The translations under genes were made by a program, and so were the position numbers. A stretch of 64,000 nucleotides of DNA. Source: Macrotrachela quadricornifera (lineage: Eukaryota > Rotifera > Eurotatoria > Philodinida > Philodinidae). Within the stretch, counting starts at the first letter, position 1. The number at the start of each line of letters is the position of its first letter. Of the stretch, positions 23,039 to 33,602 are shown piece by piece. Below the pieces are notes generated by a model, which was not told the origin of the DNA, ran no database searches, and saw only the letters and a list, made by a program, of their open reading frames with translations. Where the stretch lies: contig JAJEKB010020547.1 in assembly GCA_022393335.1 (NCBI GenBank), positions 19,070 to 83,069 on the forward strand. Reading direction: 5' to 3'.

Positions 23039-25368
23039 AAGTAACGCTCGTCAGCGGTGACTCGCTTGACCCTCGACTGAATCAAGAAAAGTTGTAATAT
23101 CTCTCCCTAATCTATTTTTCATTTACATTCTTCACATAACACGAAGTAGAAACACGTGTATCATTTAAGATTTTTAAACTATCCTAAAACTATCATTATA
23201 GAGTAAAATTCACCAAGGTACCGCTCAGTCTGTGAATTCGTTCACCCTTTTCTTCGAGAAATGTTACACTACTACATTTAAGTCAACTTTGTCCAATCAT
23301 GTTAGATATTCCAACCCTTGATTTCATATAGAATCATAAGAATATAAAACTCTTTCAATTAGTTCTCATTTTATAGAACAGAAATTTTGCTTAAAGAACG
23401 CATAATTTTATGGGCCTAACTCCTTAGTATGATCGCGATCATTTAACAGTTACAACATTGGTTTAATCTGCTAAGAATCAATTTACAAAGGATTCATTTG
23501 AGTCTATACTAAAGCACAATTTTTGCGATCAATTACGAGAACGGCTAGTCGTTCGTCGGCGCCCCTCTAGGGCGCCACTCACGGCTAGCCGTTCCATCTG
23601 TCAGGCTTCGTTGAGCAGCTTATCATTCATAGTTCTCATTCGCCTTTTGCACGTTTCAGTTATTTCAACAAACAAGTCAAATCACCATAGAATCCACCCA
23701 TCAGTTGACTTCTAGTATCACACAATGGTTCCTACTGCATTTCGCATCTTAGACAAAGTTATACGCTTTCACTATGCTCCCATTCTTCTCATGTTGTCAC
23801 CACGAATGTCACGTTATTTGTGACAAATTATCCTGTGAGATATTTTTATATATCTCTATTAGAAGACAGCTACTATGTATAACTACAGAGGAACAGCGAG
23901 CTCTTCGTCGGCGCTCCTCCGTGGCCTACTCACGGCTAGCTTTTCTGTGCATCAAACTTTATAGGGTACCGAAGCTTTGCCTTCTAACTACTTAATTCGA
24001 CCATTATTCGCTTCTCCCAAAAGGCTCTCAAATTTTTCTTAGATTAGGTAATTAAAATACAGTATTCTGCCCAAACGTCAGGTGCCGAAACAATTTACCT
24101 ATGCTTCGGTACACCAGTATTCCGCTCAACTCCAATTAAGATTGTAACTCCAAGATAATGCGTTCCATAAAAACTCATAATTCTTTAAGTCTTCTTTGAA
24201 ACACAACTTTTGTACCTATTAGAGAGAACGGCTAGTCGTTCGTCGGCACCCCTTCGAGGCACCACTCATGGTTAGCCATTCCATGCATCAAACTTTTTTC
24301 TCAGGTGACGATTATTTATCTACGAGCTAGCTTTCTAGTTTTATAGGAAAACAATGTAACAGAAAGTGAACTCGATTTAAGTCGTGAGCCTCAATTACCT
24401 ATGATCAAATTTTACAAAGAAAAATTTTTTTGTAAAATAATCTGTCCTTTGTGTGAAAAAAGGTTAACCCTACTTTGGTCGAAAAGTAAAACGTCGAAAG
24501 GTAAAAATGTCGAAAACAAAAAAGTCGAAAGTATAAAATGAAAGTGGGGAGTGGGGCATACAAGTGAGGGTGAGGGTGTGGGAGATTTCTCTTTCTATTA
24601 ACTTTCATTCTCAACATTTTTACCTTTCAACACTAGTACTATTTTCGTTTTCGATGTTTTTATTTTCGATATTTTTATCTTTCGGTATTTTTCTTTTCGA
24701 TCAAAGTAGGGTGAATCTGAAAAAATAATCTCAAGAAAATTTAAAAAGCTGACGTCATTAATCGATTCCTCAACTACGATTACCTTTGCTCAAACTTTAC
24801 AAAATATATTTGTTTTCGTAAAAAACATATGCTTTGTGAAAAAAATACTCTTAAAAAAATTTTAAAAACTAATACCAAATTCGGATTCTTCAATCTCGAA
24901 AATCTTTGGGTCAAATAAATATGTTTCAAATGGGACCTTTGACGTGCGACCGATGATACGCACATAAACTCATTTTAGTTTTTTTTTATGCTCCTGTACT
25001 CAATGGAGGAAAAAACCCCTCTAACGAAGTTAATACTACCATATACCTTCATTCATCAATTCCGATACCACCACAACAAGCAATAGTGTTCATTACACAC
25101 CATGGTGAAATCAGTAAATCGTGATAAAATACTTGTTTTCGATGAAAAATAGGAAACCTCACCAATTCCTCACATCAATTGATCAATTCAGACACCACCA
25201 AAATAAGCAATACCGTTGATTAACTGTCATGCCTTGGTGTAATGAACGTTTTCCGAAAGATTAATTTTGAATGTTTTAGTTATTTTTTATATGGATGTTT
25301 TTTTGACCCAGCCACACATACACCCACAAACTATTTTTTTTCATATGACCCTCCCTACAGTCGAAGGA
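23039..25368. repeat. Long non-coding repeat, copy B
   Basis: This direct copy of 19104-20978 is nearly identical over long parts but differs in structure. It has an extra block of about 330 bases at 23955-24290 with a third nested hairpin, a 256-bp MITE at 24462-24717, and an extra piece at about 25085-25190. It lacks the last internal unit of copy A. It starts AAGTAACGCTCGTCAGCGG and ends CATATGACCCTCCCTACAG. Confidence 0.75.
24462..24717. mobile_element. hAT-like MITE within repeat copy B
   Basis: The ends are GGTTAACCCTACTTTGGTCG and, reverse-complemented from the right, GATTCACCCTACTTTGATCG. TGAAAAAA is duplicated (24454-24461 and 24718-24725). Copy A at about 20170 is the unoccupied site, which confirms the insertion. 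The interior has TCGAAAGTAAAA words and a G-rich patch, with no coding. Confidence 0.85.
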
Positions 25369-26044
25369 ATGAAGAGCATTATGCTGAGTCATGTGTGTTA
25401 ATTAAACCCTCTCCTTTAATGAATTACTGTTACATACAGATGATCATATAATTATAGCTTGAATTCTAACCACTAAATACAATTATTTGAAGACATGTAT
25501 ATATATATATTGTCCAATACTAAACTGTGAAAGAGTTCTGTTCAACATATTCTATTTCTAAACTCTACAAAATATCTTGTGAGTAACATATCCATTTGTA
25601 AATGTCGAATAGTATATCAATTCAGTTACGGATAACTTGCAATATTGTCGAATTTCGCCTTCAATTCACATCAAATAAAAAATTGCATGATCAATTTTTC
25701 TTCCCTTAATTAACTGTCGATTTCGGTATAATCGGTGAACACATCTCAGCAAAATTCAAAGACATGAATAACATACATACATAAATATTTCATCTTCTTC
25801 TTGGAAAACCATGCAAATATCTTATGGCTTTTCCTTCAAAATCAAAAACACGCTCTCTCCGAAAAATTACTTTTATTCTATTTTTGGTTGTTAAATTAAA
25901 AAGTTTAATACAACTTTTTGAATAAAACCAAAACTAAAATTAAAGTACAGAATGTTCACGAACTCCAAGCATTTTCGCAATATGTAATTTTTTTTCTAAT
26001 ATGTTCTTCTTCGTACCAAATACAAATATAAGAACTACAATTTT
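25369..26044. other. Intergenic, nothing recognised
   Basis: A+T-rich sequence between repeat copy B and the 3' end of the LRR gene. Confidence 0.4.
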
Positions 26045-29000
26045 TTACGCCCAGGAAAGACCATCTTCAAAATACTGGTAATGCCATAATCGTCCATTCA
26101 CCTTCGCAAGGTATGGTTCACCCTCAGGACCGATTGGATTGTCTTTGAGGTGGACGTGTGTAAGTGTCTGTATGATATAAGACAAATGAATATATAAAAA
26201 TAAAGATATTTTCCTCTTACAGGGATTTTTTCTAATGTTTCCGAAAGACTTTTAGCACCTTTATCTCCGATTTGATTTTTATCGAGACGAAGTTTCTTAA
26301 GTGTCTGTATGAAATGAAAAAGATGGATAAGATAGAGATGAAGAAACTATTTTTTTTCTCACTCCTTTCTCTTCTATTCCTTGAACAAGATATTGCACAC
26401 CTTGATCTCCGATTTGATTGTTGGAGAGAGCTAGTTCCTTGAGTGTCTGTATAATATAAGATAGATGAATATAATAGTGGTAAAGAAAACGTTTTTTTTT
26501 CTTACTGTGTTGTTTTTTAATGCTTCAGAAAGATATTGTGCACCTTTATCACTAATTTGATTTTCCTCGATGTAAAGTTCCTTCAGTGTCTGTATGAAAT
26601 AAGAAAGATGAATATTATAGAAATAAAAAAGATCATATTTCTCTCACTGTATTCTTTTTTAATGCTTCAGCAAGATATTGTACTCCTTCGTCTCCGATTT
26701 GATTTCCTTGAAGATGAAGATGTGTGAGCGTCTGTATGAAATACGAAACATGAATATGATAGAAATGAAAAGATTGTTTTTTTCTTTTACTGTGTTTTTT
26801 TCTAATGCTTCAGCAAGATATTGTACACCTTTAGCCGTGATTTGATTGTAGGCAAGGCCAAGACGTTTAAGTATCTGTACGAAATAAAATAGATAATTAC
26901 GATAGAGATGAAGAGATTGGTTTTCTTTTACTGTGTTTTTTTCTAATGCTTCAGTAAAATACTGTACACCTTTATCACCGATTTGATTCTTCTCGACGAA
27001 TAATTCCGTGAGTGTCTATACGAAATAAAAAAAATGAATAGGATGAAGATGAAAAAAAGACTATTTTTCCTCTCACCTTGTTTTTTTGCAATGCTTCAAC
27101 AATATATTGTGCACCTTTATCACTGATTTGATTGAGGGTAAGGTAGAGATGTTCGACGATCTGTATGGAATAAGAAAATTGAATAAAATATAAAAGAAGA
27201 GACTACTTTTCTCTCACTGTGTATTTTTGTATTGCTTCCATAATGCATTGTGCACCTTTATCGCCCAGTTTATTATCCTCGAGGTACAGAAATTGGAGTG
27301 CCTATATGAAATAAGCCAGATGAATATGATTGAGATGAAGAGACTGTTGTTTATACTGTGTTCTTTTATAAATTTTCATTTATATGTAATGATTCTTTTC
27401 TTTCTTGGATCTGACAAAGAAAATTGATAACAAAGATTTTATTAATAAAATAAAGGTTTAATTAGTTTAGTTTGATCTAACGAGAAAACCTCTACGACTA
27501 TGAAATTGCTTTCGAGTTAAGAGTATGTGCATCATATAAATTCTAATAAACAATGAATGTTCTGAAAATAATTCGTACTACTAGCTTATTGCTGCTGAGA
27601 TACCGTATTTTAATGATATTTTTACGCAGAAAGACGTGGTTCCTTTAGAAACACCAAGAATAATGAGTTTCAAGTTTCGACTTGAAAATGCACAAAGATA
27701 CACTTTAATGGCAATAGTTTATTGTCAAATTTTCAGAGCTTTTTATTGCTCCTAGTCTAAAATAAGAACATCGAAACCTGTCAATGTTTTATTATAGCTA
27801 TATCTTACAATAAGAACAATCAAAAGGTGTGAAACTTTGAAGTCGATTTTTGGAACATCATACTCTCAATATCTCTGAAAGAAATCAAGAGTTTCTGATT
27901 AAAACTATTGCAAAAATGTAGTATCTCGTCAAAAATAATTTAGCAACAGGAAATCTTACCAGTGTAATATGTTACATCTCTCTAAATACTACACAAATTT
28001 TTTTATGACAAAGTTTATGATTGAATTGTTGATTTGAAATTAATTATTATTATAAATCTTATAGTTCAATAGAATAAAATAGTATACCATAATTTTACCG
28101 AAGAAAAAAATATGGAAAATTTCAACTAAATCGATACTCTTTATTTTTGTCATAATAACTTAATTATAATATAATTAGATGCAAGTCTAAATTTACCACA
28201 GTCATCAATATAATATTAAATAACGATTGTTTTAATTTGTTTTCTTCTCTTATATAATCATAAAAATGATTCTATTCTCCTTCAAAAAAATTTTAAAACT
28301 GAACAAACATTTTAGATGATGAATTAAGTGTGTAAGTGTTCACTAGTAACATCGTGGCTTATCGATATTGATTCCTCTTCATGTTTTTTTTTCTTTCGGT
28401 CAAACAGAAAATGATGTAAAAAAAGCTATTTAAAGAAAGGATGAAATAGAAATTTTATTTGCATAATTTTTTATTCTTCAGTAAAACATGAACTTAATAA
28501 AACTTTTCTTTTCAAATTTAATTCGTTTATTTATGGTAATCATATATCCATAATAAATCGAATTATTTTCTCAATTTAAAAAAGAAATCGTTAAAAATTA
28601 TATTATGGTTATACAGTTAAAAAACATCTATATGTTTATATAGCATCATATAGAAGAAAAATTTTTCAAATAAAACCAAGGTTATTCAAATCTTTAAGGA
28701 ATTGCAAAAGTCACTATTTATTCTGCCACTGAAACCTCAATTGTATCTCTTCTTATCGTGATTTTGTCCCATGTGCAAAAACTGAATGAATAGTCTCACT
28801 TTCATCATTTACATTTATATAAAATCATTCGACAATTGAAATAGAGTATATCAAAATTTCTTTTTTCTCTTTACTAATAAAAAGCAAAGAAAACGTTACT
28901 CACTGTATCATTATGTGACAGAAAATAAGCGAGTATTTCCATGTCGTCAGCAGTCAAATTTTTACCATTAAAGCACCAATGTGTGTAAGTTCTATGTTCA

Positions 29001-29155
29001 TTGAGCTTTTCTTCAAATTCTGCATTTTTATACGTAGGTGGTGATAATAAAGTTTTTGTTTCTGATTCTAAGAAAATCGATAATAGATAAAATTCAACAA
29101 TAAAAATAAACGAAAAAAAAATTGGGAATAATTCTGATTTTGCAAAGGCATTCAT
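26045..29155 (-). CDS. Leucine-rich repeat protein, ribonuclease-inhibitor type, one repeat per exon
   Basis: Nine minus-strand exons between 26045 and about 27302 each encode a 28-residue LRR in the same phase. A typical one is TLKELYIEENQISDKGAQYL followed by SEALKNNT. They are separated by introns of about 55-60 nt with GTRAGA donors and TACAG or TATAG acceptors. The last exon (26045-26167) ends HYQYFEDGLSWA and a stop. A likely first exon at about 28904-29080 carries NLTADDMEILAYFLSHNDT and a donor in the same phase, so the intron between (27303-28903) would be unusually long at 1.6 kb. The N terminus before about 29080 is uncertain. The curved LRR surface usually binds proteins; no partner is known. 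A remnant at about 27350-27400 resembles another repeat but has a stop, so the array may have shortened by decay. Domain type is firm, gene limits less so. Confidence 0.7.
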
Positions 29156-32100
29156 TTATTATATAAAACTCATTCGCCTGAATTGCTGAAATAAATGAAT
29201 TTTTTCAATGAGAAAAAAAAAATGATCAAAGTTCCAGTAAAATTATTTTTTTCTATGAAGAAAATAATTCTTGTACATCTTTCATTTCAGGATTGACGAT
29301 AGTTTTACCGAATATTTCATCAAATCAAAAAGAACGATGAACTTTGTCTAAAACCTTTGGTCAACAGGATTATCCTGATTATCTTAATATGTTATTTGCT
29401 AGAATTAAGAAAATAATTGACTACATTACCTTGCGCCATATAGGTGATTGTAAATATGTTTTCGAAAATAATATTTTTTGTCAATGATGATTGCAGATTG
29501 TTTTGTAATATTTGTACGTTTATGATGTTATGTTTTTATATTGATGAGAGAGAAAAGATAACAAGGAAAAAATGCGAAATCTTTTCATTTAGGTGAGTAA
29601 CGAAAAAGTCGTCAATTATACGTATGAAAGCATCGATTTTTTCTTACCTGTGTACCTTAATAATATTTGTTTTTTGTTCGAAGTTTGATTATCAAGTGTG
29701 AAATGAATAAAAAGGTATATTCGTTCTTGCATACTTTACTGGCTAACAACTTTTTTTTAATAATTATTCATATCACTTTTAAAAGAATGTGCTACTTAGA
29801 AACAAGTTGTAATAGTGGAGAATATTCATTGTTTACTTCTCCTGTATAAATTTTTTCTTTGTATTTTATGTACATTATAATATGTACATCTTGAAATACA
29901 AAACAGAATAGAAAAATAAATGTTTTTTTTTGTTGATTTATTATCTGTTTTTCTTCACATAAATATTCTTCTAACAATATAATGTCTGAATATCCTCTTA
30001 TATCAATACCATATTGTTAATTTTTTTAAATTTAACGATAAAAAATTCTTATCTTATACTAAAACTTTTTTTGTAAGAACTTATATTGTTATTTACCATT
30101 AGTTCTATTTATTCAAATATATATGAAACTATTCATTTATAGAAATTATCAAAACATATCTGTACGAGGCATATTTCACTTTTTAAGAGTGACATTATGA
30201 ATCAACGATAAATGATCGTTGAACATTATATTATGCATAGTTATTAGGTATGGTTTCAAGACACCATCAATACTTATTGCTAACAATGGAGAATCTGTCT
30301 AGGATGACTATTAGAAAAGTTTTTTGGAAAATTTTCAAAAAAGCATGTAAAATGTAAGCTGAAGAATGTAGCTTCGAATCCCAAGTGAACCTTTCCAGGT
30401 GGATGTTACCATCTAGCAATGTTGGGTGAGTACTCTGTGAATATTTCACCTTGATGGTAATTTGTAATTTCTTTCATAATGTGATAATTATATTGACACA
30501 TTCTATCACATACTCTTGAATGTACAGGTGCGAATGTGTCAGTGTTTCATCTATCCGCTTTTACTCATTTTTACTTATCATCAAGTAGAATTAAAGGAAT
30601 ATATCAAAAGAATTTTCATTGTTCTAATCTATCTTTTGAACAAATCTTGTTTTCATTTAATTCAGTTTATTTATTTGTAATTGAATTTATTAACATGTCA
30701 AATATATTCGTCAAAACAATAGAAACTATTCTCTTTGCTTTCGTATTAATTTTGAAGATTAAATGAAACGTATTGTTACAATATTCATATATTGATTGTT
30801 ATTCTTAACAACATTCCTCTTTAAAATATCGAAAGCGGAAAGATCTTTTAGATATAGATTATCAAAGATCAGAAATTAATTTCCACTGAAAAAATTCTTC
30901 TTATATTGATCAATATTTTAATAACCTATTTGTTTAGAATTAATAATGGATCAATTTTTGAATAAAAACAAGAAAATCTTTGACATATCGTTTTGTAGAA
31001 AGTTGATCGAATGAAATAATTTTAAAAAGAAACTTGTGTTAAAGAAATCCACGACTAAAAGTTAACGAAACCTATTGATTTCAATACATCTAATGATGAA
31101 TGATAAAGTGGAGATGCAGATGTTTTTTTATGATAAGTTAGTTAGATTTTTAAAAAAATTATTTTTTAACAGGCTTTTATATAAATATCATTTCACCAAT
31201 TTTAACGGTGAAAATTGTGTCAAAAAACTTAACATTTTAAAACAGTCGCCACCAAAGAAAACTGAACTATTGCCATTTGCAAAAATTCAATATATAATAA
31301 AAACTTTTTTGGGAACATACTTCACTGTTTTAGTAGTTTAGACCTTTGTTATTTAAAGGTATTCTTCTCATTTTCTTATGTATTTCGTAATATATTTAAA
31401 AATATTTTAGGTATTAAGAAATGCGTCCAACATTTCCTCCTGTTTACAATATACTTTGTTCTCGCCATGTTTGTTTCTCTTTTTTATTAGCCTTTCTCTC
31501 ATCTTTAGAGAAACAAAAAGGAAAAGATACTGAATTATGGATGTGTTATATAGCAAAGAATGTATATTGAAAATCTTAAACAAGATATTTTATTTTTAAG
31601 CACTATGAAACTGCATTATTTAGTGAGAAAATGATTCATGAAATACAAACATGACAAAAACGACTTAGTTCGTCTCACAGGAATATCATTACCTACCAGT
31701 ATTAATCATGCTTTCGTTTTCTGACTCTCATAACAGTAGATTAGCTCTTGAATGAATCGTATCTTCGTTGTAATCACTACAGCTATCATACAAAAGCACT
31801 GTTCCATCATTACAATGCTTTTCATTATTGCTTGCATGTTTTCCGTTTCTCCATATTTGTTGGTGGATGGAAAACCTCATTCAGTAAAACCGCTATTTGT
31901 GAACGTTTTTAAAAAGGTGGGAAAATCGATTTTATCTGAGAATGAACCTTTCTAAAGGAAATATCTAAGTATGATGAATATATTTTTACGGTTCTTATAA
32001 TGTTCACAAGTAGAGATTCTACTGTAGCAATTATTCGATTTCATATTCACATGAATTAAGTAAATATAAAGTGGGTTCTATGATAAATTTTGATTTAACA

Positions 32101-32573
32101 GGATAGTTTAGCTCAGAACTGTTACCAGAATGGCCTTTGACATTGATAAAAATTTTCTGAATCTTGAAAAAAAAAACTAATTTTTTATCATTTTTTTCAG
32201 AGAAAATAGAGAAAAGTTTGTTTCTATCGGATGATAAAGTAATAAAAGAACTTCAATTTAACATACAAATCGACTAAACATAAGAATTAATTAGTGGAAC
32301 AATAACCAGTATGTCATCAATAGACCATTCTCTAGCTCAGATACTTTCTAGACAATATAACATAGAAAAGGAAGAGGGTAGCTAAATCAAGTTGTATATA
32401 ATGTTGAATATATAAAATTATGTGATGTTCTTCGAAAAAGATTTTTGGACGCTCGAAATGATAGACATTTTTCTATTTAAACGATTTCATCTTTTAATTG
32501 TCAACATCTTTTATTTCTTTTATTGACGAGAAAATAAAAATACTATAACAAATTGAAACATTAACTTTGTTAA
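29156..32573. other. Long intergenic stretch
   Basis: A+T-rich over 3.4 kb with no supported gene. An open frame at 31752-31955 begins with a hydrophobic, signal-like segment (MLFIIACMFSVSPYLLV) but has no family and no partner exon, so it is left uncalled. Confidence 0.4.
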
Positions 32574-33602
32574 TCAGGTAATTTTCTCTAACACAATCAA
32601 TTCAGATGAGGCTGAGCCTACTCGTGGCAAGTCTTGGTGAGAGTCAAGATTATCTAGTCTATACGTTTTGCTTCCCATGTTTGCATCAGTTGAATTTTTT
32701 TGATGAATATCTTCTGTTATTGATTCATTAATTCTATTTTTATTATTATTATCATATTCTAAAATTAAATTTAATGCATGATTTTGTACTAAATCAGATT
32801 GTTCACGATGAAATTCATCAACAGAAGATAGTTCACGAGAAGTGACTGGAGATATTTCATCGGTAAATGATTTAAGTTCTAAATTTTCAGGTTCTTTTCC
32901 GAGAATTTCGTTTACTTCGAATTCTAGTTCATGATGATATTGACTAATCAATGCTTGTGAAGTATTTTGATTAGTTAGTTTCGGGGTTGAATGTTTTAAT
33001 GTCTTTGTTGATTCACTTGTTATATGTGGAATAACTTTATATAAACTATTCGATCTATATGGCAAAATTTGATTGTCATTATTTGCTGAAAGAGGTTTTT
33101 GATGCATTGATGTTTGTTGTGCATATGCAAAAGATGAAAAACGAGGTGGAATATGACGTGACATTGAACATTTTTGTGCTAATGTAGATAGTTCTTGATC
33201 GATCTCACTGATATTTCGTTGAATATCTGTTAATAATCGCTGGCGCGTATCACTAGCTGTAGCAAGACGTGCATCATGCACTGAAGAACGTCGATTTCGA
33301 CTCGGTGGTATATATATTGGTGGCAAAGTTGCAATAGTATATCGACGACGTGGAAGAAGTTTTCGATCATCAAAAATCGATACTGGCTCTCCTAAATTCG
33401 AAATCATCGTTGATAGTTCATATTGATGTGAAAAATTTGGTTCAGCAAATGTGGGAATTAATGTTGTATTTGAAGACATAGTTTGTGCAGTATGTACACG
33501 TGGTTTATAATAATGATGATCAATATCTTGTGAAGATCTTGAAAATGATGGAGGTGGATAAGAATAATTTCTATCATCGTGATTTTGCCTATTACGATAC
33601 AT
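32574..33602 (-). CDS. Hypothetical disordered protein
   Basis: This is an intact single-exon frame of 342 residues, rich in Ser, Asn, Gln, Arg and Pro, with little predicted order. A short heptad-like helix lies at about residues 120-145 (LLTDIQRNISEIDQELSTLA). There is no signal peptide or membrane segment. Basic Arg clusters (LPRRRY and SRNRRSS) could be docking or phosphorylation sites. Length without stops in A+T-rich DNA, and codon use like neighbouring genes, support it as real. I do not recognise a family and assign no function. An unread upstream exon is possible. Confidence 0.7.
   Translation of the reverse strand: MYRNRQNHDDRNYSYPPPSFSRSSQDIDHHYYKPRVHTAQTMSSNTTLIPTFAEPNFSHQYELSTMISNLGEPVSIFDDRKLLPRRRYTIATLPPIYIPPSRNRRSSVHDARLATASDTRQRLLTDIQRNISEIDQELSTLAQKCSMSRHIPPRFSSFAYAQQTSMHQKPLSANNDNQILPYRSNSLYKVIPHITSESTKTLKHSTPKLTNQNTSQALISQYHHELEFEVNEILGKEPENLELKSFTDEISPVTSRELSSVDEFHREQSDLVQNHALNLILEYDNNNKNRINESITEDIHQKNSTDANMGSKTYRLDNLDSHQDLPRVGSASSELIVLEKIT

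Noticed and set aside
19104..25368. Reading the two long direct repeats as LTRs of a retrotransposon
   Set aside because: The enclosed 2 kb holds only an inverted VWA gene. There is no gag, polymerase, primer site or polypurine tract, and the repeats lack TG/CA ends.
30360..30400. TTCGAATCC word as the T-arm of a tRNA gene
   Set aside because: No anticodon arm or acceptor stem can be formed around it.
31752..31955. Small protein with a signal-like N terminus
   Set aside because: No cysteine pattern, cleavage pairs, homologue or partner exon. A chance frame is as likely.
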